Shown here: piece after piece, positions 13,126 through 25,329 of the stretch
Layout of the letters: each line of letters begins with the position of its first letter
Numbering within the stretch: the stretch's first letter is position 1
Made by a program: the position numbers and the translations under genes
Origin: Ophioderma brevispina
Lineage: Eukaryota > Echinodermata > Ophiuroidea > Amphilepidida > Ophiodermatidae
Direction of reading: 5' to 3'
DNA length: 64,000 nt
Assembly (NCBI GenBank): GCA_023653785.1
Contig: JAMKCH010019721.1
Location: 1-64,000 of the forward strand
Notes under the pieces: generated by a model
What the model was told of the DNA's origin: nothing
What the model saw: the letters and a program-made list of their open reading frames with translations, nothing else
Database searches by the model: none

Positions 13126-13256
13126 ATGGAGTTACTTTACTGCAGAAAGTGGAGTCTTTTTCTGTTCATGTTGGTTGGACTGTCTACTGAAGATAGCCCA
13201 GAGTTGCAGTTGTTATCCCAGACATCCTCAACAACATTACTGTCAGTCGGATTTTG
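13126..13256 (+). CDS. timp: TIMP exon 1: signal peptide and first 17 mature residues, with a frame break
   Basis: The ATG at 13126 (G at -3, G at +4) opens a signal-peptide-like stretch, MELLYCRKWSLFLFMLVGL. The mature start CSCYPRHPQQHYCQSDF (TGC at 13205) is in the next frame, that of 13127, which has a TAA at 13124 and no ATG of its own. One extra base, or two missing, between about 13140 and 13204 would join them. The T5 run at 13157-13161 is a natural suspect. The exon ends GATTTTG, followed by gtaagt (phase 1). A true upstream exon splicing to an AG near 13146 is possible but less likely. Confidence 0.8.
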
Positions 13257-16200
13257 GTAAGTTGACTTCTTTTCTAAAGTTTTCAACTGGAGTATCTTTC
13301 TTGTATTTGTAACCAATTTTTCATGTACTTTGGGATGATCCTTTAGTCCCTTCTTTTCAACACTTTTTTTTTAATAAGATCAGCTACTCGGACAACGCAA
13401 GTACTATAGATGTGTTAGACTGTCTAGACTCTGGTTACACAATATACAACCAATAGGTATATGGACGTAGGCTTAAGATTTCATTAATTACATAGAAAGT
13501 ATGGTTCATTTTGAGTTCTTAACTATGCAAATGATAAAAACAGGGTAGTTACTAACATTTGCATTGGTATACCAGTATATTTTTTCAATTTCCCTGTCTC
13601 AATTTTTACCAGTTCAACTAAGACTGCCTGTACTTTCTTATGTCAAAACCCAGCCACATTGTTTGTTCACGACCTTCTTGATATTTGGTTCCAGTCCGTG
13701 TCCTTCATCAGTCCGTTCCAAGCAGATTCTTTACATATCAACAGTTTCTTTCTTTGAACTCATAAAGCAAATCCTAAGTCAATGGTAAACGAAAGCAAAT
13801 AGTGAATGGAGTGATTTGAATAGTTGGCAGGCGAATGTGCTTTGATGTATGTGCGCGACGTTAAAACCTGAAAATGTCCCCGGTTAAAGTGGCCTGCCTG
13901 CAGCCTGTGACCTTCTCCACTTAGTATTAATACAAGATCGACTGCATGTTAAAATTCTTAACATTGCCTGGCTCCTCTAAGATAGCAACAGTTTGGGTGT
14001 TGACGTGATTGCATGGGGCAGGGAGGGATGCGGAAATTGATGTGCAATTTTTAATGATGGGCTAATTACAGGAATCTTAATGATGATAGCAGCTAGTTTT
14101 GATGCCACATGTCTTCAATCATTTTCCAATATTGAAAGTTATAGGATTTCTTTGAAGATTAAAATTTAAAAAAAAAAAAAACATGGGACACCTTTTTGAC
14201 CAGATTTTGTAGAGATTTTTAGCATGCCACTACCCAAAATGGGGACAAATTTTTGAAATGGGGACAAAAATTTAAATGAAATTGATCATTTATTTAGTTT
14301 TGCTATTGAAATATATTGACAAAATTACTAAGTGTACTTGTGGAAGTTGAAATTTGAGCAAACATTGGCTCAATGTGTAGGAATTCAGCAGTAAGCTAGT
14401 TTGTTTTTATTATGCACTATAGGGTTCACTTGGTAAGTCAGCCATGATTGGGCCTAATTGCGACAAAGAAAAATAATTTAGGGTGCTCTGGGGTGTTAAC
14501 AACTGTGTCAAATGCAGCATACATAACCTGTAATCATGCAAGTGCTGAACTTGTTTTTCGTCAAAATATAAATGAGAGCATTATATGAGAAACATTGGCT
14601 CTTTTGCAGGTGTCTTGGATGGATGGCTTAAAATATTATATAGTGTAATCAACTTATCATTTGTACTTTGGACTATTATGTGGTCAATTTGGTATCTATT
14701 TCTTTTGATTATGTTCTTATCTTGTTTCTGACATGACAGCACATCTAGGGTAAGCAATTTCTTTAGTTAATGTTGATACAAGTGTGCCTAAGCGTGCCCA
14801 TTGTTATCGAACAATATGTCTGCACGAGCCATAGAGTTGGGCAACAAACCCTGCAGATGGCCCATTGTGTGGCAGCCATAAATGGGCGCACAACAATGCA
14901 ATATTTTAATGATTGCCACAGCTATAATAGATGGTAAGTCTAAGCTTCTTAAAAGATGTAGCTGTTCTGGCACAACAAATTTGGCTTGTGTGTAAATTTG
15001 ACTGCTGCGGGGCATGGAAGCGTCCAAATGAATCCCGCATCAAGGTCTGTTCTGCTTGAGTGAAATTTAAGAAAAATTTGCCTACTCGTGTGGTGGCGGG
15101 TTGGGTTTTGGAGCAAGCCGCACGTGGGTCTCTATTGTAGGGTGTTTGCTTGCCTCAACTTTTGACGATAGGTTTTGTTTTTTCTTCTTTTCATAACTCG
15201 CGTGTCGACAGTTTCTTCCATGTCTTTTGTCTCACACAAGTAACCCCAACCATGCTTCATCCGGGATGTTTATGCACAGTAAATGAATAACTATAGTTCT
15301 GTTCCTATCACAATCAACTCCAGCCTGTTCCCTAAATGCCACTGAGCTCCCGTTTCTTGTTTTAATTTGAAGCACACACACATGCTACTTATTTACGCAA
15401 AGTATCAAGTACTGTTTATGATTAAAACTTCTTAAGTAGCACATTTTAATTCCTTCATTTTATTCATCAGGAGACGTCTGGGACAGGTGCCTCGGGACCT
15501 CCCTAAGTGCATTGCTATTGAGTTTTGTTGGGTCAGGTCCAGCTAGGTCCTGTGGCTTATTCAGGCCCTTGGTGTTTCTGATTATTATTTTAATATTCAC
15601 CATATTTATTTTGATTATTAATGCATTCAAATATAATCCCTACAGTGTGGTCATGCCATCAGGCATGCGGTACCTGGCCTGTTGTTAGACTACTGTTTTC
15701 CTAACCCCGGGAGTATTGCTAAGGTTTTCTTAATTACCACAGTACTTTCCTTCCAGCTTGCAAAAAAAAATTGATTTATAAAGCAAAGAAATTTGTTTAT
15801 GTTTTCAGTTCCATGTTTCCCCTTTTTAAAGGACATGTTACACTTTCTTCCATACTTATCTTTATTAACTTTGTATCCTGTGTGATGGATAATGTCTTTA
15901 TGTCACTTCCTTCCTTCCATATGTAATCAATATCCAACACAATCAATAACTGATAATGCTTGGTTTTTGACAGGATTACAAAAGAAACAGGATTTGTGTG
16001 GAACAGGATTTTCCCTATTACAACTACAGGCACACTTCTTTGTCACTCCTAAACCAGACCTTTTGCTTATATCCCCCTTTTGTTACACTAAATGTTTTGG
16101 GTTTGGTCTGTATAGGAAGTGGATTCAACAAGACCTGAGAGATTCAATAAGAGCTTGTGGCTCTGTTTGTTGGTACAATCCTCTGGTACAATGAAGTTTA

Positions 16201-19200
16201 TGCTTTGAGGATAGTGTTTGACAAATCACTTCATATTGGACAGGGGTCACCACATTTGTTGTATGTTTGCCTTCTGTCACCCTTTACAACTCTTGCAGTG
16301 TGACTGACATTTTAGTCTGGTCACTGCAAAACACGGTGGGCTGGGAATTTGGAGAGTGATTCAGCTTGCTCTTTGCACTGTATTTTGCTCTTGGAAATGC
16401 AATTTCACACTCATCCCAATTTCATTTAAATAGGCCTGTATGGTTTCAAGAATTATTCGTCATACCAAATTTAATTTATGGAGCATTTCTCCTCAATGAC
16501 AACAACAAGGAATACCCTGCACTTTGGTACAAAACTATATTGTGCATAACAGTGATTGCTCTTTATTTTTTTTTCAAAGACTTCCTTTCCCAATGCATTT
16601 TTTAATTTACACAAGTGATGCCTCTACTAGCAAAATCAATGACAAGGTGTGAAAAGAAAAACCTTTGGAGGGATATTTTCAAGGACTTTCATTTTAAACA
16701 CCCCTTTTCAATCCTGAAAGCAAAGCAAACTAGATTCAGAATGAGTTATCTATAATATCACTGAAAGCAAACCATTCCATCAATTTGACTGACATGCAGT
16801 TGAGATGATCAACATATTGGGAAACAGTACAGTATATTATTAATCTGCTTCTCCAAATTTTATGGAGAAAAATAACTGCATTTCTATATATCTATCTTGC
16901 CTTCTTTTTTGCATTAATAAGCTGATTTTTTAATGCTTTGATGTGACAAGCAGGGTTTGAGCAAATTAATTATTGTATCGGAAAAAATAACTATGTCATG
17001 GAGTAAATTAAATGAAAAGTGGTGCAAATAAACCATTAAATTAGTCTGTCCAATTCGAAAGGATAGACAGTCTTATTTAACATAATTACCGAGTCTTACA
17101 TCTTTTACATATCAGGAAGGCAACCAATGTTGCATGACACACGCGTGACATACATGCATCTTTCAAAATGCAGACATGCTGGTCTACTTAATCCCTACAG
17201 AAAATGTAAAAATACAAAAGAACTGTGAGCAGACAGACACAACCCACTGAACTATGTGGAATATGTTTTTAATCAATTCTGCTGTGTGCTTAATATATCT
17301 TGCCCAAGTAAATTATTAATAGGGTCTATTCACTTTAATATCTCATTAAATCATGAAGCCTAAAGGTCTGTTCAACAATAAAACTATAAAACATATTTTT
17401 TAAAATTGAATTAATGTAAAACTATACAAAGGCCTAGTCCTATCAGTAGCGTAGCCAGGTGTGGGCAAAGGGGGGGGGGCAGAGTAACCCATCTGAAAAA
17501 AATCTGAAGGGAAATCGGGAATTAAAACATGGATATTCATGTGAAATCAGCCCCTTTTCGTATCTTTTGTCCTGCGACCAGGAAATTTTTGCTTGTGATC
17601 GGGACTTTTGTTGCATCTATCCCGCAAATTGCCCCCTCGGAACCACCGGGCTGGCTAAGCGCCTGAGTCCTATGCTTATTTAAGTAAGCTGACCAAGACA
17701 CCCTTAATGCAATAATGTTGCGAATTTGGATTTTGAATTATTATTTATACGTAAGGTTTGTTTCGTTATATTGTCCAATCACATTGCTGTCTGATAATTA
17801 AGTAATGGGCCAAATTTATAGCTATTTTATTGTGGTTCAAAATGCAGCTTGCTATAACAAGGTTAATATATAGACCTATGAACATTAAAAAAATATGAGT
17901 ATGTCTGCATGATGCATGACCCTGGGTGCATGACTCATTCTTCTTTGTCTGCAACACAGCTCAGAAATCATTAGTCCTAAAGTTAATTAGGCCTATGCAA
18001 AAAACAAAGTCATTAAAGCCCAGGGGGTACTCAACACTCAACAAAAAAGACCACAAGTGGATGTGTTACCAATCTGGATCTCATGTTCAGCCTTCTGGTA
18101 AATGAACGACTCCTTTTGCTATACAAATTTTGGTATAGGGATAGGTAAATTTTGTTTCAAAATGTTCTTGAATTTGTTGGAAACTTAGGCAAATATCTGC
18201 TAATATGATTTAAATTTTGAGGGGGGAATGGCAACGTTTTGTTGAATTTAGCCCAAAATCTGCATCTCTTGTACAGCTATGGGTTCCAATTTTGGCAAAA
18301 ATCGGTATAGATATGGGTTCTACTTCTTTGGGTTCTACTACTTTTGGAGGCACACCAAACCTAACTTAAGAACCTCTCCTCACATAATATTATTTGGGTC
18401 ATATGCAGTATGCTTGCTCAAAGCAATATTAGCAAAATGGTGTGATGCATGTCTTGCTCTCATTTTGCATCCTGCAGGCATATTCCACACATAGTTGGGG
18501 CTAAATGATTCAATGAATCTGCAGATGTGTGTCTGTTTACAGCTTGATGATAGACTGCTAGATGTCAATGTGTTAACAAATGAAACCGTTGACTTATGCC
18601 ATTTGATGTGGACAATATCCGCCTTCTAATGTGCCCATACAGAGAATATTTAATGGGATTTCTTTGTTTTACACCTATAGCTAGGGATTTTAATAGGCTA
18701 TCCTGACTATAAAAGTTTGGATTTTAGTAGGCTATCATGACTATAAAAGGTTGGGGTACATTAATAAAGGCCAAACCTCCGACATTCCACAAAAAGGTTC
18801 ACTTTTAACAGCGTGATTTTTTTGGGATAAAATTCGACCAAAAAAAGCCTACTTTGGCGACAAGGTGTTCAAAAAGGTTGGTTAGGTCCACTTTTACAAA
18901 GATGTGCACATGAACAGATTTTTTTCCATACTTTTCATTCAGACTTTTGATCAAAATTTTTTATTAACTGGTAAAGAAACAAACTTTTGCTAACCAGAAT
19001 TTTGTATCTTTTTTCACCTTCTACAGCTGTACGAGCTACCATCATTGAATCACGTGTTGTCTGGCCAACGGCAGATCACATCGTCAGAGATGGCGCTGCT
19101 TCTTTGTCTTCCGATGTTATCCACAGTGCCGAGAGGTCTTACAAGGTGCTCGTCAGACAAGCATTCAAAGGAGATGATATTCATCGCAATCAAGTCATGC

Positions 19201-21106
19201 ACCTGTACACACCGTATCAAGAACTACTTTGTGGAATCGGCAATTTGGTAGCAGGCCAACAATATCTTTTAATGGGTAAGTACTGTTTATGTATGGTCGG
19301 CTTTCAAAAGTCAATTAGTGCTTCTAAATACCAACTTTTAGGTCCAAAAAGATAAAGCATTAGGCTGCTATGTATTTATCTGAATGCATGTCTGTAAAGC
19401 AAACAAAAAAATGCACATAGCTTTTTATTATTAATTCATATACTAGGATTGGATTTTGTTAGTCATCAGGAAAAAGTAAAATGTGGTTGTAGAGTGGTCC
19501 CTAAAAGAGATAACCAAATTGCAATTTCAAACAAATCCCACAAATAGAGCCATTATTTTGAAAGGTTCACTCGCCCAATCGCTTATAGCTTCGTCCCCAG
19601 AATCCCAGATTTTACCGGAAGTGGTCGAAATTTTGGTATCAGAAGAAACCTACTATTTTTCTCATTTACCCTGTGAAATCTTAGGGCTAACGGATGTTTG
19701 GTTTGAGAGTTATGAGCGAAAGTGTACTCCATTTTGGTCGACCAATATTAGTTTTACACAGTACTCTATGGGGCTCACAAAATCGCGTTTCTAGCTGGCA
19801 CATTAAAACGGATTGAAATATCAGTGCGAAACTTTACAGGTGGGGTTTTTGGGTTTAAACAAAAATGAAGGCTGCATTTTCCTGAAGTATCATTGTGTTC
19901 ATGTTTACTCAACAAGATGTTCACCAATGAATGGACAAAAATGGCACCACTCGTATTTTTTACATTCTCTCTTGTCTCTTTTAGGTTCTTTTGACAAGGT
20001 CACAGGCAAGCGCAGTTTCAACCAGTGTGGCTTCCATCACAAATGGTCTGAGATAACGGAGAAGCAGGTGGAAGGTCTCAGACATGGCTACAAGAACAAC
20101 TGTGATGTAAAGGTGAGACAATAAACAGTCAATTTGTCTCCTTTCTGAACTGATGAAATACTAGTATTCTTAATAATAAGGATATAAAGTCAGGTCTAGA
20201 GCAATTTAAACTCTATGCAGAAGTTGGGGGGGTTGCGAAAAAAATTATACAAAACCAACCTATATTTTACTTATCCCCACACCCCAACCACACTGCAAGG
20301 TCCTCCAAGTCTGGGTACGCCCCTGATCACCTATAGCAACATACAAGTCAATCATACATAGCCTGTTTCAAAGACAACCCATGCATATCGCAACATTCTT
20401 AGTTTGATTCTTTTACCAACTAATGTAGTCCTCAAAAGAGTGTAAGTATTTTATTAAAAAGAGAAAGCAATGTTATGTAAATGCTTTTTGTTTAAAAGCC
20501 TTCTTGTGTGAGGCGTTGTAATAAGAGATTTTGAAATATTAGGGTAATTCTGTTTATTCTGGATTGCAATTTTAATTAAATGCTTGCTGGCAAGTACTTT
20601 TTACTGGGATTGAATTTAATTTCCCATTTCACATTCAAAATTCTTATTTATTAAGTCTGTAGAATTTGGCACCACTGACTGGCGGTCATCTTGGATGAGT
20701 GCAAAACAATTTCATAAATGGAAGTGGGAGTGTTTTCAAACTGCACCATACAATACTACTTGTTAGGTTCATAAAGTTCTCTCCATATTTTCCCATGCAT
20801 CACATTTTTAACAAATAACTATGTTCTTTTACTTCACAGATTGTAGTTTGTGGCATCGACGCATCATGCCAAGGTGGCATCAACATTAATGAACTTGAGT
20901 TAGTCACAAAAGTGCCCTCAACAACTCAGAAGCATTCCACTACCAAACAACCAGAGTCTGTGTGCCAATGGGATCCATGGAAAGGCGCATGCGAAACATT
21001 AGAAGCCATATGCAAAAGACATAGTCATTCAGGCCGTGTTCACTGGGACTTCTCCCCATACCACCACACCTGTCGGGCAAATTTATACCCTGGTATGCTA
21101 TTATGA
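13126..21106 (+). CDS. timp: TIMP (tissue inhibitor of metalloproteinases), four coding exons
   Basis: The product is a secreted inhibitor of matrix metalloproteinases. In the family the N-terminal Cys1 chelates the protease zinc and the NTR (netrin-like) domain fills the active site. Joined exons give a mature protein of about 230 residues starting CSCYPRHPQQHYC, so Cys1, Cys3 and Cys13 have exactly the vertebrate TIMP spacing. The partners Cys86, Cys114 and Cys139 complete the six-cysteine NTR domain. The landmarks RQAFKGD, YTPYQELLCG, QYLLMG and W-S-x-I-T-x-x-Q-x-x-G-L are all present. The C-terminal domain also has six cysteines (146, 152, 184, 193, 200, 220) and a CQWDPW motif, with a Ser/Thr/Lys-rich linker before it. 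Vertebrate TIMPs are about 185-195 residues, so this one is long. Intron phases are 1, 1, 0 with clean GT-AG sites. The signal peptide and mature region of exon 1 are in different frames (see exon 1). The gene lies inside a synapsin intron on the opposite strand. Confidence 0.93.
17446..17500 (+). repeat. Solo end of a CAGTGGCGTAGCCAGG-type transposon
   Basis: TCAGTAGCGTAGCCAGG followed by a G-run is a common terminal motif of hAT-like non-autonomous elements. The other end was not identified. Confidence 0.4.
18000..18390 (+). repeat. Dispersed repeat, copy 1 (second copy at 31880-32150)
   Basis: Ordered shared blocks with 31880-32150: AATTTGTTGG.AAA, ATTTTGTT...AATCTG.ATC, AGCTATG.GTTCC, TTT.GCAAAAA..GGTATAGATA and AGGCACA. 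Unclassified. Confidence 0.5.
19027..19275 (+). CDS. timp: TIMP exon 2: core of the NTR domain
   Basis: The acceptor is ttctacag at 19026 and the donor is ATGG|gtaagt. It encodes AVRATIIESRVV through YTPYQELLCGIGNL to QQYLLMG, covering the VIRAK-like strand, the FKG motif and Cys86. Length 249 bp is phase 1 to phase 1, in frame with exons 1 (mature frame) and 3. No frame disruption is seen. Confidence 0.93.
19545..19885 (+). repeat. Dispersed repeat, copy 2, within TIMP intron 2
   Basis: Homologous to 9420-9790 in the same orientation. It lies between TIMP exons 2 and 3. Confidence 0.65.
19985..20112 (+). CDS. timp: TIMP exon 3: end of the NTR domain
   Basis: The acceptor is ctcttttag and the donor is AAG|gtgaga. 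It encodes GSFDKVTGKRSFNQCGF, then HKWSEITEKQVEGLRHGY, KNNCDVK. Cys114, the WSxIT motif and Cys139 match the family. The exon junction just after the last N-domain cysteine is close to that in vertebrate TIMPs (GCE|CKI). Confidence 0.93.
20225..20335. repeat. Probable transposon end in TIMP intron 3
   Basis: TGGGTACGCCCCTGATC at about 20315-20331 is the reverse complement of the common CAGGGGCGTACCCA terminus; a short G-run precedes it at 20226-20232. Confidence 0.35.
20840..21106 (+). CDS. timp: TIMP exon 4: C-terminal domain and stop
   Basis: The acceptor is acttcacag. It encodes IVVCGIDASC, then a 31-residue linker including VPSTTQKHSTTKQPES, then VCQWDPWKGAC and an AIC...TC tail with six cysteines, ending ...YPGMLL and TGA at 21104. 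The linker length and the weak similarity after CQWDPW are lineage-specific. CCTG|GTATGC at 21090-21099 resembles a donor, so a further 3' exon cannot be excluded. Confidence 0.85.
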   Translation: MVVCGIDASCQGGININELELVTKVPSTTQKHSTTKQPESVCQWDPWKGACETLEAICKRHSHSGRVHWDFSPYHHTCRANLYPGMLL

Positions 21107-21780
21107 AATTAATTAAGAGCCCTTAAACTACTGAGAACAAATTATTCCGCCCAGAAAATGTATTCAATGAAATTGTTGTACTTCGTACTTGTTGTATGTC
21201 TCTTGATGTATTTTTTTTTTACAATTTGTACTAATTTGGTTTACTTTTTATGCTAATTGTTAATAATTTTTTGTTTTCCCCTAAAAAAAAATCTTTTAAC
21301 CTCACCAATTGGACTTAATTATATGCAAAACATATGGCACGTTTCACATATTTGTGAAGCTTGTAGTTTTAAAAAGAGCAAGTTTTTATGCTAATTCCAT
21401 TTTGTCAGTGCAGTTTTAATACAGATGCAAAATGATTAATTAGGGGTCAAAATTAAATGAAATGGAAGAGAGACAAAGGTCATTTTCCAATATGTTTGTT
21501 TGTTTGTGCTTTCTGTTACTTATGTTATACATATTTTCCATTGAATGGATATGTTAAGTTTATTCATTGTAAGGCGATAACTCATTAGGAAACAATCATT
21601 TCAACGATTCCATTTCAAGAGTATATTACATTAGACTAGTACCTTATAACCCTATTTATTATTTAAACTTACTTAAAGATGCATTTTCATAATCCTTATC
21701 CCCGGTCTTGTCCCTCAAATTTACCTCACAAAAGTCGCCACTCGTGTATCATCTAAACCATTGGCTCAGGACAGTACTTT

Positions 21781-22162
<382 letters not shown>

Positions 22163-23457
22163 AGTTAGACTTTGGTGCGGACCTGCATGAAGGAATCTAA
22201 AAGCGGATTCATCCATATACCAAATTTGTGATCAAGTGGGCCTATCCAAAGGCCACAATTATTCTTTATTCCCAGGTCAACCTATTTTTTGGAGTTTTCA
22301 CAAATTCTTGGCAAATTTTGAAAATTCACCATCTGTAAGGCAAAACAAGATACTTTCTGAATGGAGATGCTAAGAACATTTTGAGGGAAAAACTACAAGA
22401 CCCATCAGTTGAGTGAAAATGGTCTGGATAAAAAAGATAACTAACACTCACGTTTGCAGCATATTCTGATATGGTCATTTTGTACTGACAACCCCCTCTG
22501 GGCCATTGATTTGAGTGTTATACAATAATACGTGTTCAATTTCAGCAACATCTATTTCTGTTAAGAGGCTTGGTCTTGGAATTATATAATCCTGTCTGTA
22601 ATTGAAAAATAAATTACAACACAGTGGATAATGGAGCACTGTGAAAAGTTTTTCTGGGGGATTATCAATGATCCATATACAAAAGAGAAGATGAAAGAGT
22701 AATGAAATGCATCTTTAAGAAGTACATGTAATCTCCTTTTTGGTTGTAATCAAGGAGAAGACTAAGAGGGGCAGAAAACAGTTTTACTTAGAAATGCTGG
22801 ATTAGCCTAGCTTTAGACCTTTAAGCTGTCTTACAGTCCTAACAAATAGATTACTCCTTCTGTTAAAACCAGTGGGATTAAAAAGGGGCAGAAAACAGTA
22901 AATTACTCTTTTACTGGTAATCTCTACATGTATTCTTATATCTTTTATACATAAGATCCTTCCATTCTTAATTCTTCCATTCTTAAGTTATTTCTTATCT
23001 TTAAACCTCTTATTTGATTTCAAATCACGTTCTGGGTATTGATGAAAGCTACATCCCATCTATTTTTTTAAAACATTTTAATGAGGTTTTACTGTTTAAG
23101 ATTTAGATAAACCTTCACATTAGTTTCTTTAGAATTAATACTCTTTTGGCTGCATGTGTGCTCAAATGATTTTTAAAAATGGCCTGTACCTTATAAAAGG
23201 TTAATTGTATAATTCTGTATTTTAAGGTATTTATTATTTACACCACTCCCTGAGCATTGTTGAGTGTCATTTTTTCCAAAGAGAAACACTGTTGCATAAT
23301 ATAACCACAATTACTTTGGTAGCAGTGAATGGCCTAGGACAAATAGCTTAGGGCATTGCAATTTGACACATTCAGTAGTGAATAGGCTAATAATCTCAAC
23401 AGTGCTCATGGACATTAAAGTAAACTTCCACATAATACATAAATTGTGTAGAGGCCT
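22163..23457. other. Synapsin intron / TIMP 3' flank
   Basis: AT-rich. A 16-mer AGGGGCAGAAAACAGT occurs twice (near 22767 and 22885). An AATAAA lies near 22607 but is far from the TIMP stop. No exon recognised. Confidence 0.4.
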
Positions 23458-23466
23458 ATACTTTAA

Positions 23467-23622
23467 GGGTAACCACAATTTGCGCACCCACTGCAGCCTG
23501 CACCCAGTTGAATTCAGCAGCCTTGACGGAATAAAGTGCAGCACATACTGTACTTTATTCCGTCAAGGCTGCTGAATTCAACTGGGTGCAGGATGCAGTG
23601 GGTGCGCAAATTGTGGTTACCC
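23467..23622. mobile_element. Palindromic MITE with 71-bp arms and 9-bp target-site duplication
   Basis: Left arm 23467-23537 and right arm 23552-23622 are inverted copies with a single mismatch, separated by 14 bp. Both ends are GGGTAACCACAATTTGCGC. The direct repeat ATACTTTAA flanks the structure at 23458-23466 and 23623-23631. A GGG terminus with a 9-bp duplication resembles Mutator-like (or Merlin-like) fold-back MITEs. Confidence 0.85.
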
Positions 23623-23739
23623 ATACTTTAAAGTATTTTGTTAGTTAAATCAGTGCATTGGATCCATATGTCATAATGCTTTCTATGCAAATTACCAATG
23701 AGGAAGTAATTTTAAAATGGTACCAGTATGTTATAATGA

Positions 23740-23990
23740 GAGTGTATGTAGTGTGTGCATGTGTGTGTACATATGGGTATGTGTGGGTGGGTGTAGGAGT
23801 GTGTGTGTATCTATGCATGGAGTGGGTGTGGGTGGTATTTATATGCATGTGCATACGTGTGTATGTATACATCCCAAGCATACATGTACATGCAAGTGTG
23901 GTATATGCACTTGCATGTGTGTGTCACTCATTCAGTGCATATGCACATACGTACTTACATGCGTGCTTCATATGTGTATTTTTTAACCAT
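23740..23990. repeat. TG-rich low-complexity tract
   Basis: Imperfect TGTG/GTAT/ATGC tract of about 250 bp. The overlapping Cys/Val-rich and His/Thr-rich open frames are by-products of it. Confidence 0.8.
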
Positions 23991-23999
23991 TAAAAAAAC

Positions 24000-25010
24000 A
24001 TATTTTCAAACACCACAAATAGCAAATATTCCGTCTCAAAATGTCTCTCCCATACCAGCAACAGCTGGTTTGTATCCGCTTGGGTAAAAATTTATGTTAA
24101 TTATATTGGGTTTTATGTGTGGCAATATAAAATTTGTAATATGCAAAATGTAAAGGTTGGTTTCTAGTATGATAACTGGCACATAATTAAACATAATGAA
24201 TCCCATTCTGGACAACTGTTTGGAAAACGTGGCCATAAACCGTTATCATATACTTATTTACATTTTCCACACCGTACACTGTTAAATGGTGTGTACATTT
24301 TTACCCAACCCTTACATCCATTGTCAAATGGTTAGCTACAAGTTTTAGCTGATTTGCATAATTTTCCTTAATTTTATGGGTTAATAATTACCAAACCTAG
24401 GTCAATTTTGTAGTTAACCAGGTGGTTAATATATCTTAACAATGTATATATTTTTACTATATTTTACTTATTCTTTTTTCGAAGCGAAATTTTACTGAAA
24501 ATTGTTTTTGAAAAAGACAACGATGACATTAAAAACAGACATTTAACAATAGCCCCCATAATGCACTGCAATTGTGAAATTGCACATTGGTGAGGCCATA
24601 TGACTCCATACAAGGCTATTTCCAATATTACATGCTCAGACATTTCTAGAAGAAGCTACTATAAATAGCTCAGGATTTTCCAGGTGTGAGTCATAAACAA
24701 AATTTACAAATAGGGTACACTGGGCAGGCATGTCGGATTGGTTTAATTACAGGGACATAACTCGAGTAGACCTGTCATACTCAGAAAAAAAATTTACTTC
24801 AACCTTTTTTGTTAAGACAATATTCAACATCAGGTAACCCATTGCCCTTTGATTGGAATCTTTTTATGCAGTTTTATTTTCAATAAAACAATGTGGCATA
24901 TTTAAATTATACCCTACGTACCGTACTTTAGCATCATGAAATTTTTTTTTTAATGGAATAAAGCAGCAGATACAAAGTACTAAAGTAGGTGTGAATGGTA
25001 TAAAATAATT
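24000..25010. other. Intronic DNA, nothing recognised
   Basis: AT-rich, no supported feature. Confidence 0.35.
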
Positions 25011-25019
25011 AACTAAACA

Positions 25020-25325
25020 GCAGTGGAGTAACCAGGGACGTGGCGCCCCCCCAACGGAACCCTTGTCCCCCCCACCCCCCGCCAGCCCCCCCGCCCCCCA
25101 AATGAACTGATCCTTTGTACAGTGTCTCTGTAGAAGCACCCAAATTAGCCCCTCAAAAATGCCTTGGCATCCCTTCTGTCCCCCCCCCCCCCCGGCAGCC
25201 CCCCCCCCAAATGACCCCACCCCCCCTGACCTTTTATACAGTGTCTATGGAGAATTACCCAAATTAGCCCCTCAAAAATGCTTGGCATCCCTTCTGTCCC
25301 CCCCCCCCATTTGCAAAGTAGGCTC
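25020..25325. repeat. C-rich tandem repeat, unit about 130 bp
   Basis: Begins CAGTGGAGTAACCAGGGACG, then repeats a unit containing TACAGTGTCT.TG.AGAA, ACCCAAATTAGCCCCTCAAA and CTTGGCATCCCTTCTGTCC followed by C-runs. Two full copies and part of a third are present. The start resembles hAT-like MITE termini. Confidence 0.75.
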
Positions 25326-25329
25326 TACA

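Larger units (their letters stand above)
13257..19026 (+). other. TIMP intron 1
   Basis: 5.8 kb between gtaagt and ttctacag. Contains the repeat relics at 17446-17500 and 18000-18390 and a 34-bp-period direct repeat (TAGGCTATC.TGACTATAAAAG) at 18686-18750. No other exon was recognised. Confidence 0.8.

Noticed and set aside
23645..24087. Cys/Val-rich and His/Thr-rich open frames resembling small cysteine-rich proteins
   Set aside because: They follow the TG-rich tract in all frames on both strands; there is no splice or start context.
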